Shown here: positions 9,508 through 18,616 of the stretch, piece by piece
How positions within the stretch are numbered: the stretch's first letter is position 1
Layout: the number at the start of each line of letters is the position of its first letter
Origin: Actinoplanes xinjiangensis
GTDB taxonomy: Bacteria; Actinomycetota; Actinomycetes; Mycobacteriales; Micromonosporaceae
DNA: 64,000 nucleotides
Assembly (NCBI RefSeq): GCF_003148685.1
Contig: NZ_QGGR01000036.1
Span: 24,243 to 88,242, forward strand
Direction: 5' to 3'
Made by a program: the position numbers and the translations under genes
The notes under the pieces: model-generated
The model's database searches: none
Seen by the model: the letters and a program-made list of their open reading frames with translations, nothing else
What the model was told of the DNA's origin: nothing

Positions 9508-9834
9508 GAGACGATCTCTTCCTGATCCGCAGACGGCCGGCTGATGTCCGGGTAATGCACGGTAATGCATCGGCGCTGCGATCGACCCGCCTGGCCGTCG
9601 CGCCGGGGAGCCAGCCGGCCTGGGGCCCCGGTCACTTACGCACCCGTGCTTCGGCGAAGCAGCCCGCCGACGCCGTCTGGGGTACATACGAGCTATACAG
9701 CCGGTTCCCGCCGCAGTCTCGTCCCGGCTCGACCTCAAGCAAGCCGCCCGCCAGAAAGCCGGCACCACCGAAGCGTTGATGCCGACGACGCCGGGCACGG
9801 TCCAGCTTGAGCTGAACGCCGCACCGTTCGCATC
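9508..9834. other. Non-coding or decayed stretch between Septu-like pair and JetD fragment
   Basis: No convincing gene is visible in these 327 bp. It contains the promoter side of the minus-strand ATPase gene and, on the plus strand, the place where the N-terminal DUF3322 half of a JetD protein would be expected. The plus-strand frames are interrupted by stops (for example a TGA at 9808-9810 in the JetD frame). Confidence 0.5.
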
Positions 9835-10650
9835 GTGGCTCTCTGGAACGTTCCGTCCTTCCAGGAGATCGGAAGGGTGCCGATCGAAGGGCTGCATGCG
9901 GAATGGCTCAACACCCGGCAAGAACTGGTTCGACGTCTCTGCGGACGCGAAAGTCTAGGGCTGTTGCCGCCACATCCACCCCGGGTCCATTTCACCTACC
10001 TCGATCCGGATCACCTCGCCGCCGGCCGGAGGCGCCACGACTCGGTGACCATCGGTGACACCGCGTCGCCGATGTACCTGCCGCAAATCGTGGTGATCTC
10101 CGAGAACAAAGACACCGCGATCCATTTCCCGCCGCTGACCTCCGCCATCGGTGTGGAAGGCATGGGGCGCGGCGCCGGCGCGATCGCCGCGCTCCCGTGG
10201 CTCGCCGCCGCTCAGCATGTCTTCTACTGGGGTGACATGGATGCGGACGGCCTGGAGATCTTGAACGAGTTCCGTGCGGCCGGAGTTCCTGCCACGTCGC
10301 TGTTCATGGACATGGCTGCGTTCGAACGTTGGGGACACCTCGGAACGAACGAAGACAGGTTCGGGAAGCCGCTGAGCGCCCGAGAACAGCGGCCTGTCCC
10401 ATTTCTCACGACAGATGAATCAGCGCTGTACGCAGGCCTGACGTCGCGGTCATGGGAACACCATCGTCGCGTGGAACAGGAACGGATACCCCTGGCGGTG
10501 GCTCTATCGCAGGTCGAAACCCTCACGGCGAGAGCGCCCTACGGACTCGGCGATGCATATCCGCTGGCAGGCCGGTTCTCGGCACCAAACGATCCAGTGG
10601 TGACAAACGCCTTGGATGACTGGCCGCCCGCGGACCATGCTGAACGCTGA
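9835..10650 (+). pseudogene. Wadjet JetD-like protein fragment (DUF2220/TOPRIM-like C-terminal domain)
   Basis: The 271-residue frame matches the C-terminal DUF2220 domain of JetD: a VPIEGLHAEWLNTRQELV segment, VVISENKDTAIHFPPL (acidic Glu in ENKD), VFYWGDMDADGLEILNEFR (the diagnostic WGD.D..G..IL motif) and SLFMDMAAFERW. The family is normally about 400 residues with an N-terminal DUF3322 domain. Here the frame is closed by a stop 25 bp upstream of the GTG used as start, and no jetA, jetB or jetC lies nearby. I therefore read it as a remnant of a Wadjet anti-plasmid system, although a shortened functional protein is possible. Motif residues of the catalytic core look intact. Confidence 0.65.
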
Positions 10651-10724
10651 TATCGAAGTGTTTCATTCAGGCTAAGTCTCGCATTGAGTGGCCTAGGTTG
10701 AATTGCGTACCGCGCACATCTGGG

Positions 10725-12146
10725 CTAGATGCGACGGCGGCGGCGCGATGAGGGTAGGAGGCGGAATCCGGTGACAGTTCCGTCTCCTGCGCGGAGGAAG
10801 ACCTCGTCGCCGGTGCCGTCGATCTCGGGTTTCCCGGCGCGGGTACGGGACACGTATTCGCCAGCACCGTGCTCGTTCAAGGAGGTGAGGAGCGCAACGT
10901 CGATGCCGTTGAAAACTTCGAGGCGTCGTCCGCCTGTCCAGCGCACTGTGGTGGAGGTTCCCCTGGCGATGCCTATGCCGGTGTTGCGGTGGTGGAGCTC
11001 GGGTAGGTCGGGTTCGCGGTTTCCGAATGTCCGCTGGCGTTGGCGTTCGCTGATGAGGCGCTGCGCGCGGGTTTGGTCACCGGCGAAGAGTAGGGAGGCC
11101 GCTGCCGCCGTACGGCTCAGCACGCGAGCGAACCAGCCTTTCTGTTCGGCGGGAATTGGATAGACCTCCGCGAGCGAGGCGGTTCCAGCAGGCTCGGGGA
11201 AAACCTGCAGTGCCGGGCCGAGGCCAGGAAAGAGATCGAGTTGTTCCGGGAGCGCTTCGTTGTCGACTGGGTTCTCGGGCGAGGGTGTCCGGCTCAAATT
11301 GAGCTGGTCTGTTTCGTCGCTGAGTTCGGCCGGGTCGCCTTGCCACAGTTCGTCGTCGCCGTCAGGGTCGAGGATGTGTACGGTGATGCGCTCGGCTTCC
11401 AGGACGGTGGAGATCATGAGCCCTGGTGGCGTTGCCCCGCCGACGTGGACAGACTGGAGTTGGAACGCCGCCTTACTGAGTTGTTCGAGGACGTTCTTCT
11501 GGTAGTGGGTGCCCTTGCATTCCAGGACCACGAGGCGAGTCCTCGACAGCAGGCCGTCGGATTTGTGCCCGAAAAGGAAGTAGTCGGGGCGTAGTTTCGT
11601 GTCCTTACGGCTGTACGGGCGCAGTCGCCCCTCCGGGATGTCGAAGCCGGCGTCCAGGACCATCTCGGCATCCACTGGGATCCAGGTCCAGCTTGGGTCG
11701 CCGTGGCTCAGGACGTGTCGGGCGAGGATGATCGCGAAGCCGATGCCCAGAGTTTCGGATTGCACGTTGGCATGGTGGAAGCGTTTCGCCAGCGCGTCCT
11801 CGGACATCCGCAATAGGTGCCGACCACGCGGCAGTTTTACCTTTCCGTAGCTGAAGGCGTCGCAGTACCGCAGTTGAGCCCAGATCCGCTGGATGTCGCG
11901 TAGCGCTGCACGCTCCTGGAAGACGGTCGCTCGCCCGACTTCGTGCAGAAGCTCGATCGGGGTGACATCGACCAAGACTTGGTGCATTGCGCTGATGGGT
12001 TTCAGCGGTTTCGGCGGACCGTAGTGCGGCCGGTCAATCCCAAGGTTCTTCGCAGCGATCTGCACCCTCTCTGCGAGCCGGTGGTCCGACTCAATCACCA
12101 CACTTCCCGGACGAACCAGCTGCTGTAGTGCAGGGCTGAGATCCAC
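10725..12146 (-). CDS. Orphan PD-(D/E)xK nuclease-like protein
   Basis: About 473 residues. The start is taken as the GTG at 12146, five bases after GGAGG; a TTG at 12161 would add five residues. The middle of the protein carries a PD-(D/E)xK signature: Asp in KLRPDYFLFG followed by Glu-Cys-Lys in RLVVLECKGTHYQK. A PxQLDLFPGLGP linker follows and the C-terminal end is basic (SSRRRRRI). I recognise no named family. It lies on the same strand as drmC with a 141-bp gap and could be read from the DISARM operon, which suggests, but does not show, a nuclease role connected to DISARM. Confidence 0.6.
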   Translation of the reverse strand: MDLSPALQQLVRPGSVVIESDHRLAERVQIAAKNLGIDRPHYGPPKPLKPISAMHQVLVDVTPIELLHEVGRATVFQERAALRDIQRIWAQLRYCDAFSYGKVKLPRGRHLLRMSEDALAKRFHHANVQSETLGIGFAIILARHVLSHGDPSWTWIPVDAEMVLDAGFDIPEGRLRPYSRKDTKLRPDYFLFGHKSDGLLSRTRLVVLECKGTHYQKNVLEQLSKAAFQLQSVHVGGATPPGLMISTVLEAERITVHILDPDGDDELWQGDPAELSDETDQLNLSRTPSPENPVDNEALPEQLDLFPGLGPALQVFPEPAGTASLAEVYPIPAEQKGWFARVLSRTAAAASLLFAGDQTRAQRLISERQRQRTFGNREPDLPELHHRNTGIGIARGTSTTVRWTGGRRLEVFNGIDVALLTSLNEHGAGEYVSRTRAGKPEIDGTGDEVFLRAGDGTVTGFRLLPSSRRRRRI

Positions 12147-12302
12147 ACACACCTCCAGCAACCTAGAGTCACAACTCGACCACTCCAGGTTGCAGGAGTT
12201 CAGGCCACACGAACAGATACACCGGCATGAATGAATGTCTCAGGGCCGGATCGCGGTCGAACTTGCGGTGATGCTCCTGACGGCGGCGATACCACGCGGT
12301 CG

Positions 12303-13112
12303 TCAGCGTCCTGGAGACGTGCGCTCCAAGACGCCTGCACCCTCACCCATCAAGGCTTCGAAATGTCGGACCAGGCGTTGGGTCACCATCGGGTCCTTGA
12401 TAACTACGCCAACCTCTAGGTTCGTGGACAGGGCTTGGTCGGTGAGATTCGCACTGCTGATCAAGGCGATGGCAGTATCCGCGGCGATGATCTTCGCGTG
12501 GAGCGCTGACCTTGACTTGGCCGCTGCGGCACGGCGGTGTGCGGGCCAGTGCCAAAAGGTAGCGCTATCGGTTAGCTGCGAGAAAGCGGCCGAAGCACCG
12601 GCAGGGCCGCGAAGGGTGCCCCCATTACCAACGGATCCCTCAAGGACAAGGTCGACCCGTACGCCGCGGGCGGCGGCGGCACCGAGCTCCGCGATAACCT
12701 CGGCGACGCCGTAGGCGGCGAAACTGACGATGAGTAGAGAGTTCCTCGCCGCGCGGATAACTTCGATCACCACCGAGCTGGTGAGGCGTACTGAGACAGA
12801 CGGACTGATCGGCCCGCTGATGACGAGGTCGGTGCGCCGGGACGCCGCCTGCTCCTGTATTAGTGCGGCACTGCGCAACGCCACCGCGATTGCTGTGCCC
12901 GGCAGCTTGTGGGCCGTGGCGTCCCAGGCCTGCACAAGGCTCCGGGCGTGCGTGCTCGTGGAGAAACCTGGACGGGCATTTATCAGCGCGGCCTCGACAG
13001 CAGCGCTTGGCTTGTCTACAGACATCAATACGGCCGCCCACGCGGAGATGTGCGCAGGCGGCAGGTCTGCCGCGATGCCGGCGATGGTGTCAACAAGGAT
13101 CTCGTGATTCAT
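12303..13112 (-). CDS. drmC: DISARM phospholipase D-like protein DrmC
   Basis: A 269-residue protein with a single HKD motif, His205-x-Lys207-x4-Asp212 in LHAKIIAADTAIALISSANLT-like context, diagnostic of the phospholipase D superfamily. The ATG at 13112-13110 overlaps the TGA of drmB (TGATGA), so it is co-translated. Its position after drmA and drmB is the standard DISARM order. In studied systems DrmC is dispensable or partially needed for defence and is assumed to act as a nuclease dimer. Confidence 0.9.
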   Translation of the reverse strand: MNHEILVDTIAGIAADLPPAHISAWAAVLMSVDKPSAAVEAALINARPGFSTSTHARSLVQAWDATAHKLPGTAIAVALRSAALIQEQAASRRTDLVISGPISPSVSVRLTSSVVIEVIRAARNSLLIVSFAAYGVAEVIAELGAAAARGVRVDLVLEGSVGNGGTLRGPAGASAAFSQLTDSATFWHWPAHRRAAAAKSRSALHAKIIAADTAIALISSANLTDQALSTNLEVGVVIKDPMVTQRLVRHFEALMGEGAGVLERTSPGR

Positions 13113-14953
13113 CAGGCGAAGAACCCGAAGCCGCTGTCGACGAGGGTGTCCACGAGCAGAGCGCGGTCGAGGTAGTGGTTGCCGCGCTCGCACGAGGTTT
13201 CCGAGGCGAAAAGGCAGGCATGGCAGGCGGCTCCTGAAAGCCGACCGTGCATCGTGGGGTCATGCTCTGCGCAGAGCGGGTCGGAGCTGCACAGCCGGGC
13301 CGCTTCCAATGCCCGTTCGATAAGGGGACCAAGCCTATCGGCCCGGCCGAGTGAAACTAGACCGCCGAGCGTGCCTTCGCTGTCGGGAGCGGCGGTGTAG
13401 AGCAACACTCCCGCGGTGAAGGGCTCACCGTGCCGGGCGTAGACCCGTTCGCCGATGCCAGCGGCGCTGTAGCCGCATTCCAGGGCAACCTCGCGAATCA
13501 GTACGTGGGAGAAAGTGTGCAATAGCAGGTAGCGGAGGCCGGGCCATCCTCCGGGTGGTAGCTGGCGTTGTGCCCGCCACAGCTCGTGTGCCCTGATCAG
13601 GGTTTGCTCGCGTTGTTTGACTTCGGGTTGGTTTTCCCACGCGGCGACGCGGTCTTCGTCGAAACGCAGGAAGATGCCTTCGCCGCGCATCTCGGCGCAC
13701 GGTACCCAGGTCGGGTCATTGATCGACAGTTGCGCCCGGCGGAGGTCGGACGTTTCGAGGACGTCCCACTCGGGCGCGTCGATTCGGGTGAATCCGTAGA
13801 GCGCGCCGACTTCCCGCAGCCGGGGTGCGAGGACGACCTGCTTGAGCCAATCGCGATGGACGGGCGGCACTCGTTCGGGACGGGTAGTGAAATCGGGCAG
13901 CTCGGTTCCGGTGCCAGCCGTGAAGGCCAGCCATTCGGGCTTGAGAAGGTCGAGGTCGTCGCTGTCGTCTTCGGCTTCGGGGTCGGCTTTGGCCCGGTCG
14001 CCGATCGCCTTCCACACTCGGTCGACGCCGTACGGTTCGAGTTCGGGCCAGCAGGTTTGGGTAGGCATGAGCATCTTTGCGGTGGCGGCATCGAGGCCGG
14101 CGAGGAGCTGCAAGGTTTGCCAGAACTCGGCGACGACCTGGTCGACGGGATGGTCCGCACGTGGAAGGCTGAATACCCGAAGCTGCATGGCGAACCAGCT
14201 GTTAGTGGCACCGAGTGCCAGGGTGCGGGTGGGGACGTCACAAGGATCGTAGGTGCCTAGGTGCGGATGGCGCCCACGACAGGCAGGGAGGTTCTGCTCC
14301 GCAAGGACTCCCAGGGAGTCGGACATCGGCCGGGACGCACCGCATTCGTCGCAAGAGACGAAGATGTTGGCTGCTTCACCCGTGCTGCCGCGTTCCGACA
14401 TCTTTAAGGAATGTCCGGCACCGGGATCGACGCCGCGATGGGCGAAGTAGGACCATGGGAAGTCGTCCAGGTGGCCGTTACCGCAGGCGAGTACGAATCG
14501 AGCCGGAACGGCGGTGGGACGCCGGCCCCCGTTGCCTCGGCAGGAGTGTACGTAACGGACTTTGTCCGGCAGATAGGCGTGGGGCAGTAGTTCGAAGAAG
14601 CCGGCGTCCGCACGGGCGAGCCGGTTGCAGCGGGTATCGGAGCAGCGCAGCCAGGTGGGGAAGAGCGCCACAGGTACTCCGACGCGGGCCCATTCACCGA
14701 ACGGGTCGGTTGTCTCGGGCAGGTGAGGAGGCAACCGCAGCGCTTGTACCTGGCGGCCGAGTTTCACTCGGATAGCGGCCAGTAGCCGGTCTTCTGTCAC
14801 CAGGTCCGAGCGGGCGAGTTCCCAGTGCTCCAGGCCGAGCGTCATGACCGACAGGCTCGGTAGATCGGCGACGGAGCCGATGCCGTAGGTGTGCAGCAAC
14901 TGGTTGGGGCGCAGTGCCCCTACGCGCTGGTTGTTGCGTTGAGGCTCGGTCAC
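13112..14953 (-). CDS. drmB: DISARM DUF1998 protein DrmB
   Basis: A 613-residue DUF1998 protein. The N terminus has the family start QLLHTYGIGSVADLP. The mid-region has paired cysteines (CSDTRC, CGNGHLDDFPW, CDECG) suited to zinc binding. The C-terminal DUF1998 core contains LLHTFSHVLIREVALECGY and a cysteine-rich end (CHACLFASETSCERGN). The GTG start overlaps the drmA stop as GTGA, and the stop overlaps the drmC start. DrmB forms the core complex with the helicase DrmA, which loads on DNA ends with 5' overhangs in the studied DISARM. Confidence 0.92.
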   Translation of the reverse strand: MTEPQRNNQRVGALRPNQLLHTYGIGSVADLPSLSVMTLGLEHWELARSDLVTEDRLLAAIRVKLGRQVQALRLPPHLPETTDPFGEWARVGVPVALFPTWLRCSDTRCNRLARADAGFFELLPHAYLPDKVRYVHSCRGNGGRRPTAVPARFVLACGNGHLDDFPWSYFAHRGVDPGAGHSLKMSERGSTGEAANIFVSCDECGASRPMSDSLGVLAEQNLPACRGRHPHLGTYDPCDVPTRTLALGATNSWFAMQLRVFSLPRADHPVDQVVAEFWQTLQLLAGLDAATAKMLMPTQTCWPELEPYGVDRVWKAIGDRAKADPEAEDDSDDLDLLKPEWLAFTAGTGTELPDFTTRPERVPPVHRDWLKQVVLAPRLREVGALYGFTRIDAPEWDVLETSDLRRAQLSINDPTWVPCAEMRGEGIFLRFDEDRVAAWENQPEVKQREQTLIRAHELWRAQRQLPPGGWPGLRYLLLHTFSHVLIREVALECGYSAAGIGERVYARHGEPFTAGVLLYTAAPDSEGTLGGLVSLGRADRLGPLIERALEAARLCSSDPLCAEHDPTMHGRLSGAACHACLFASETSCERGNHYLDRALLVDTLVDSGFGFFA

Positions 14954-17900
14954 TGAGTCACCCCTGTCGTGCCTCCGTTACGGGGGACGAATGGTGGCGG
15001 ATTCTCGTCGACTACGCCGCCCGCCAAAAGCTGAAGTTGGATGCCAGGCTCGACGTCGCGGAGCGACGTGGGGCACGTGGTCTGCCGCCATCGCCCCTCC
15101 TCGGGCCGGTGCAACAGTCCGGCGATGTCATCGCTACGGAACGGCTTGTCATAGGCCAGGCGCCGGGCGGGCACGGCGCGTTCTCGCGCCCAAAGGTCGA
15201 GACGTGCTTCCAAGTCGTCCTCGACTCGCTGCCGGATCCTGTTATCGCCGGCCACGTCACTGCGTCGTTTGAGGAACCGCACGACGTGATCGGCAAGTTT
15301 GCTGTGCCGGTCGAAATCCTGCGCGCGTAGATTGCCGTTGTAGGTGCGCTCGAGGTCGCGTACGAGTGCCACCAGGACGCCCGTGAGGCCGCGATCGATG
15401 GCTCTTTCCGCGAAGGGGGTGACGGACAGAGCTTCGACATGCCGGTAGACGTGGGCATGGAAGTGTTCGAACTGTTCGTAGTGCGATAGATCGCGGGGCC
15501 GGGCCCAGTTGTAGACGGTGAAAACGATGCCAGGCGAGGCACGTCCGACGCGGCTGGTGGCCTGGATGTATTCGGCGGTCGACTTCGGTTGGTTGGCGAC
15601 CACCATGACGCCGAGGCGGGCGACGTCGACGCCGACCGCGATCATGCTGGTGGCCAGGAGCACGTCAATGGGTGGTGGGCTGCCTTTGGGCCGGGTGCCG
15701 GTGAATCGGACGGCGAGTTGGTCGAGTAGTGGCCGGATGGCATCCGACGACATCCGGGAGGTAAGTTCTTTCAGCAGCGGGTCGTAGCGGCGGGCCAGCC
15801 CGCGTTCGTCTGCACGGATGAGCCGGGTAGACACATCGTCCTCGACCAGTCGGCGCATGCCACCGAGATCGCGCAGGCTGTTGAAGTAGCCGACCAAGGT
15901 CATGTACGGATCGGTTACGGGGTTGCGGCCGTACGTCTCGTGCAGTTTCTGAGCCGCGCCGAGCACCGATACGTACACCCGGATCAGGGTCGACTTGATC
16001 CGATTGCCGTGCGCACAGATCCCGATGTATCGCCGGCCGGGCCGGTCCTCAGCGGTCCGTTGCCGGGCGAAGAAGCTGTCACCGGCGTCCAGGCCGGATG
16101 GCGGGAACACCTCGGTGTGCCGGTTGAACAGATCGCTGATCTGTCGTTGAGCCCTGCGAACCGTCGCGGTGGACGCGATCACCTTCGGCCTCGACCAGTG
16201 GCCCGGCTCGGGTTCCCAACTGGCCAGCCGGTCCACGGCGGTCTCGTAGAGACCCACAAGGGATCCGAGTGGCCCGGAGATCAAATGGAGTTCGTCCTGG
16301 ATGATCAAGTCTGGCGGGCGGAGACGTTCGCAGTCGACGATCCGAGCGGGCGGTGCGCCGCCCTTCATCCGGTGGCTGGGTGCCTCCCACTCAAGGCGTT
16401 CGAGATCTTCTGTCAGATAGCCGTGCCGTTCGCACCGTTTGGCGACCCGGCCGAACAGCGCCGCAGTCTCACCCTTCCAGGGGAGTTGGGCGAACTTGTC
16501 AACGGTGGCGATCATCAGCGCCGGCGGGTGTCGGTAGATCTCCTCATCCACAAGGAGCACCGGCAGGCCCTTCTCATCGGCTGGTAGCAGGAACCCGCCG
16601 GTTTCGCTGAATGGGCACTCGATCTGCGGGCAGATCACCAACGTGCGCCGGTAGACGGGTTCGACAGAGATGTCGCGACCAGCCTCAATGCCGGTGCCGC
16701 ACCACGGGCAGGTTGTCAGCTGGTGAGGAGACCCTTGGCCCCGGGTCGCCATCCCGCGTCCACGTCGCTGCTGCGCAAGCCACTCCTCGGCATCATCGGT
16801 GCGGTTGGGGGTGACACGTCCGCCGACCCACAGGCCGATCCGCATCGGCGTCGCGCCCCAGGTGGCAACATCCTCGCGGCGAAGCATCTCCGCCGCGCAG
16901 ATCAGCGTCGCCGCCCGCTCGAACTGTTGGATCGTCAGCAGCCGCAACGTATAGCGCATCAGAACGGCCAAGCCGTTCGCTGCATCTAGACCGCCATGCG
17001 CCGGCTGAAGACGGCGGACGGCGATGGTGAAGGCGGTAAGGCCTAGGTACGCCTCCGTCTTACCGCCGCCGGTGGGGAACCAGAGCAGGTCAGCCACTGC
17101 CTTGCTGGGATCCTCGGTTCGCTCAGCGTGCCGAGGATCGGCCAGCGCCGGAAGGTTGAGCAGAACGAAGGCGAGCTGGAACGGTCGCCAGCGATGGTTG
17201 TCAGGCCGGTCGGCGACCGCCAACGCTGCCTCAAGCGTGGTGGTCGGGTGCTCGCGCCGGCCGGCGGCTAGGACGCTGTGTACACGCTGCAGATACATGG
17301 CCCGGTTCGCAAAGCCGAACGAGCGGCGTGCCACTGGATCGGTCGCCAGAACATCGATCCCCGCGGCGATCCGGTCGGCAGCCCGCTGGGCGTCTTGCAC
17401 TGCATTCTTGGCCGCAGACCGGTACTCCCCCAGCCTGCGCTCGGGGTCGTCAATGCTGTCCTCATTGCGGCCGATCCATGCGCGGTAGCCGTCAACCAGC
17501 GGTTGTAGCGCCGCGGTTAGTTTCTCGACCGGACCACCAGCCAGCTCGGCTAGCCGTTTCATGTCGAGCTCTACGTCGGCGAGCTCCGGCAGGTCACGGT
17601 CGTCCTTGGCGTTGGGGACGTCGGTGAAGGGCGCCTCGTGATCCGGGACCGTTCGCGTGCTGATCGTATGTGCGCGCATCGGATCGGCAGCTTGGTCCGC
17701 CTGGACCGCAGCGCCGTGACCGACGGCGAACTCGGGGCAGAATCGATACGCCATCGCGAGCCGGCGCCGTTCGGCCTGGTCCGAGGCATCACCACCGGAC
17801 ACCTGCTCCGGACGAGGCAGGAACGCTGGATGGTCGTCGACGCCTGTTGCCGACAGTTCGGCTTGAAAGATCCATGGCCCGGTATCGCGCCTGGCTGGGG

Positions 17901-18465
17901 CTGGTTGCCGGTTCTCCAGGAACAGAGAAACCAGCCATGTTCCGTTCACAAGGCGGGCGCGTCCGCGGATCACCACGTCAGGCTGCGCGGCATCGACGGC
18001 CTTCGCGTCCAGCAACCCTTCGGCGAGCGGCACGACGATCGTCCCGCCGTGTTGCTGACGCCGCCACACCGGTCGCCCCGCGTGTTCCTCGTGTTGCGAT
18101 TTGGTCCGCTCGTAGCGGCCCCACTTCGCGCTCACCCGAAGGGCAGTGACATCTCCCCCAACGCAGGCGGTGAAACCGAGAGCCGACGGGGTAAGGCTGG
18201 GAACGTTGGGTGCGCTGGGCTCCGCGTCGCCTTCCAGCATGTCGGGCGCCGCAGCATCTGACAGCTCATCTTGCGTGTCGGGATCAACCGGAACGCCATT
18301 GGGCGCCAGTCGACCGAGGATGTACCGGTCGAGAGGGTTTTCCCGGGTCGGAAACTCCTCGTCCGGCCCACCCAGCGGGCCGAGGAGATCAGCGAGCACC
18401 AATCGCTGCAACTCGTCGCGGATCGTCTGCCCATCCGGTATCGCCAGCACGGTGTCCACAGCCAT
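14950..18465 (-). CDS. drmA: DISARM helicase DrmA
   Basis: A protein of about 1171 residues from the ATG at 18465; a GTG at 18495 in frame would add ten residues and neither start has a clear ribosome binding site. SF2 motifs: Walker A LWFPTGGGKTEAYLGL (about 461-476), Walker B as DELH in LIIQDELHLISGPLGSLVGL (about 720-739), and C-terminal motifs VGVDVARLGVMVVANQPKS and QATSRVGRASPGIV. A zinc-like pair CPWCG...C-x4-C lies near 586-617. It is the first gene of the drmA-drmB-drmC block. DrmA is the translocase/helicase of the DISARM core complex. Confidence 0.93.
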   Translation of the reverse strand: MAVDTVLAIPDGQTIRDELQRLVLADLLGPLGGPDEEFPTRENPLDRYILGRLAPNGVPVDPDTQDELSDAAAPDMLEGDAEPSAPNVPSLTPSALGFTACVGGDVTALRVSAKWGRYERTKSQHEEHAGRPVWRRQQHGGTIVVPLAEGLLDAKAVDAAQPDVVIRGRARLVNGTWLVSLFLENRQPAPARRDTGPWIFQAELSATGVDDHPAFLPRPEQVSGGDASDQAERRRLAMAYRFCPEFAVGHGAAVQADQAADPMRAHTISTRTVPDHEAPFTDVPNAKDDRDLPELADVELDMKRLAELAGGPVEKLTAALQPLVDGYRAWIGRNEDSIDDPERRLGEYRSAAKNAVQDAQRAADRIAAGIDVLATDPVARRSFGFANRAMYLQRVHSVLAAGRREHPTTTLEAALAVADRPDNHRWRPFQLAFVLLNLPALADPRHAERTEDPSKAVADLLWFPTGGGKTEAYLGLTAFTIAVRRLQPAHGGLDAANGLAVLMRYTLRLLTIQQFERAATLICAAEMLRREDVATWGATPMRIGLWVGGRVTPNRTDDAEEWLAQQRRGRGMATRGQGSPHQLTTCPWCGTGIEAGRDISVEPVYRRTLVICPQIECPFSETGGFLLPADEKGLPVLLVDEEIYRHPPALMIATVDKFAQLPWKGETAALFGRVAKRCERHGYLTEDLERLEWEAPSHRMKGGAPPARIVDCERLRPPDLIIQDELHLISGPLGSLVGLYETAVDRLASWEPEPGHWSRPKVIASTATVRRAQRQISDLFNRHTEVFPPSGLDAGDSFFARQRTAEDRPGRRYIGICAHGNRIKSTLIRVYVSVLGAAQKLHETYGRNPVTDPYMTLVGYFNSLRDLGGMRRLVEDDVSTRLIRADERGLARRYDPLLKELTSRMSSDAIRPLLDQLAVRFTGTRPKGSPPPIDVLLATSMIAVGVDVARLGVMVVANQPKSTAEYIQATSRVGRASPGIVFTVYNWARPRDLSHYEQFEHFHAHVYRHVEALSVTPFAERAIDRGLTGVLVALVRDLERTYNGNLRAQDFDRHSKLADHVVRFLKRRSDVAGDNRIRQRVEDDLEARLDLWARERAVPARRLAYDKPFRSDDIAGLLHRPEEGRWRQTTCPTSLRDVEPGIQLQLLAGGVVDENPPPFVPRNGGTTGVTQ

Positions 18466-18616
18466 GATGGTCACCGTAGCGCTTGGGTCCGACACCTTTG
18501 GTCCATTACTGGCGTGCGGGTGTCGGCGGCTCCGGGGTACGCCATCGGAGCGTACGGTGTCGGTCCATGCGCAATGGCGCCGCCGAGGTTTCTCGCTCCG
18601 CGAAGGAAGGACGCTG

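Noticed and set aside
9508..9921. An upstream extension of the PtuA-like frame to 9921 (651 residues)
   Set aside because: The extra 138 residues are Arg/Pro/Ala-rich, lack any fold signal, and overlap the JetD fragment on the other strand; a GTG at 9507 with AGGAAGAG upstream fits better.
9835..10650. A functional Wadjet system
   Set aside because: Only the DUF2220 part of JetD is present; no jetA, jetB or jetC in the window.
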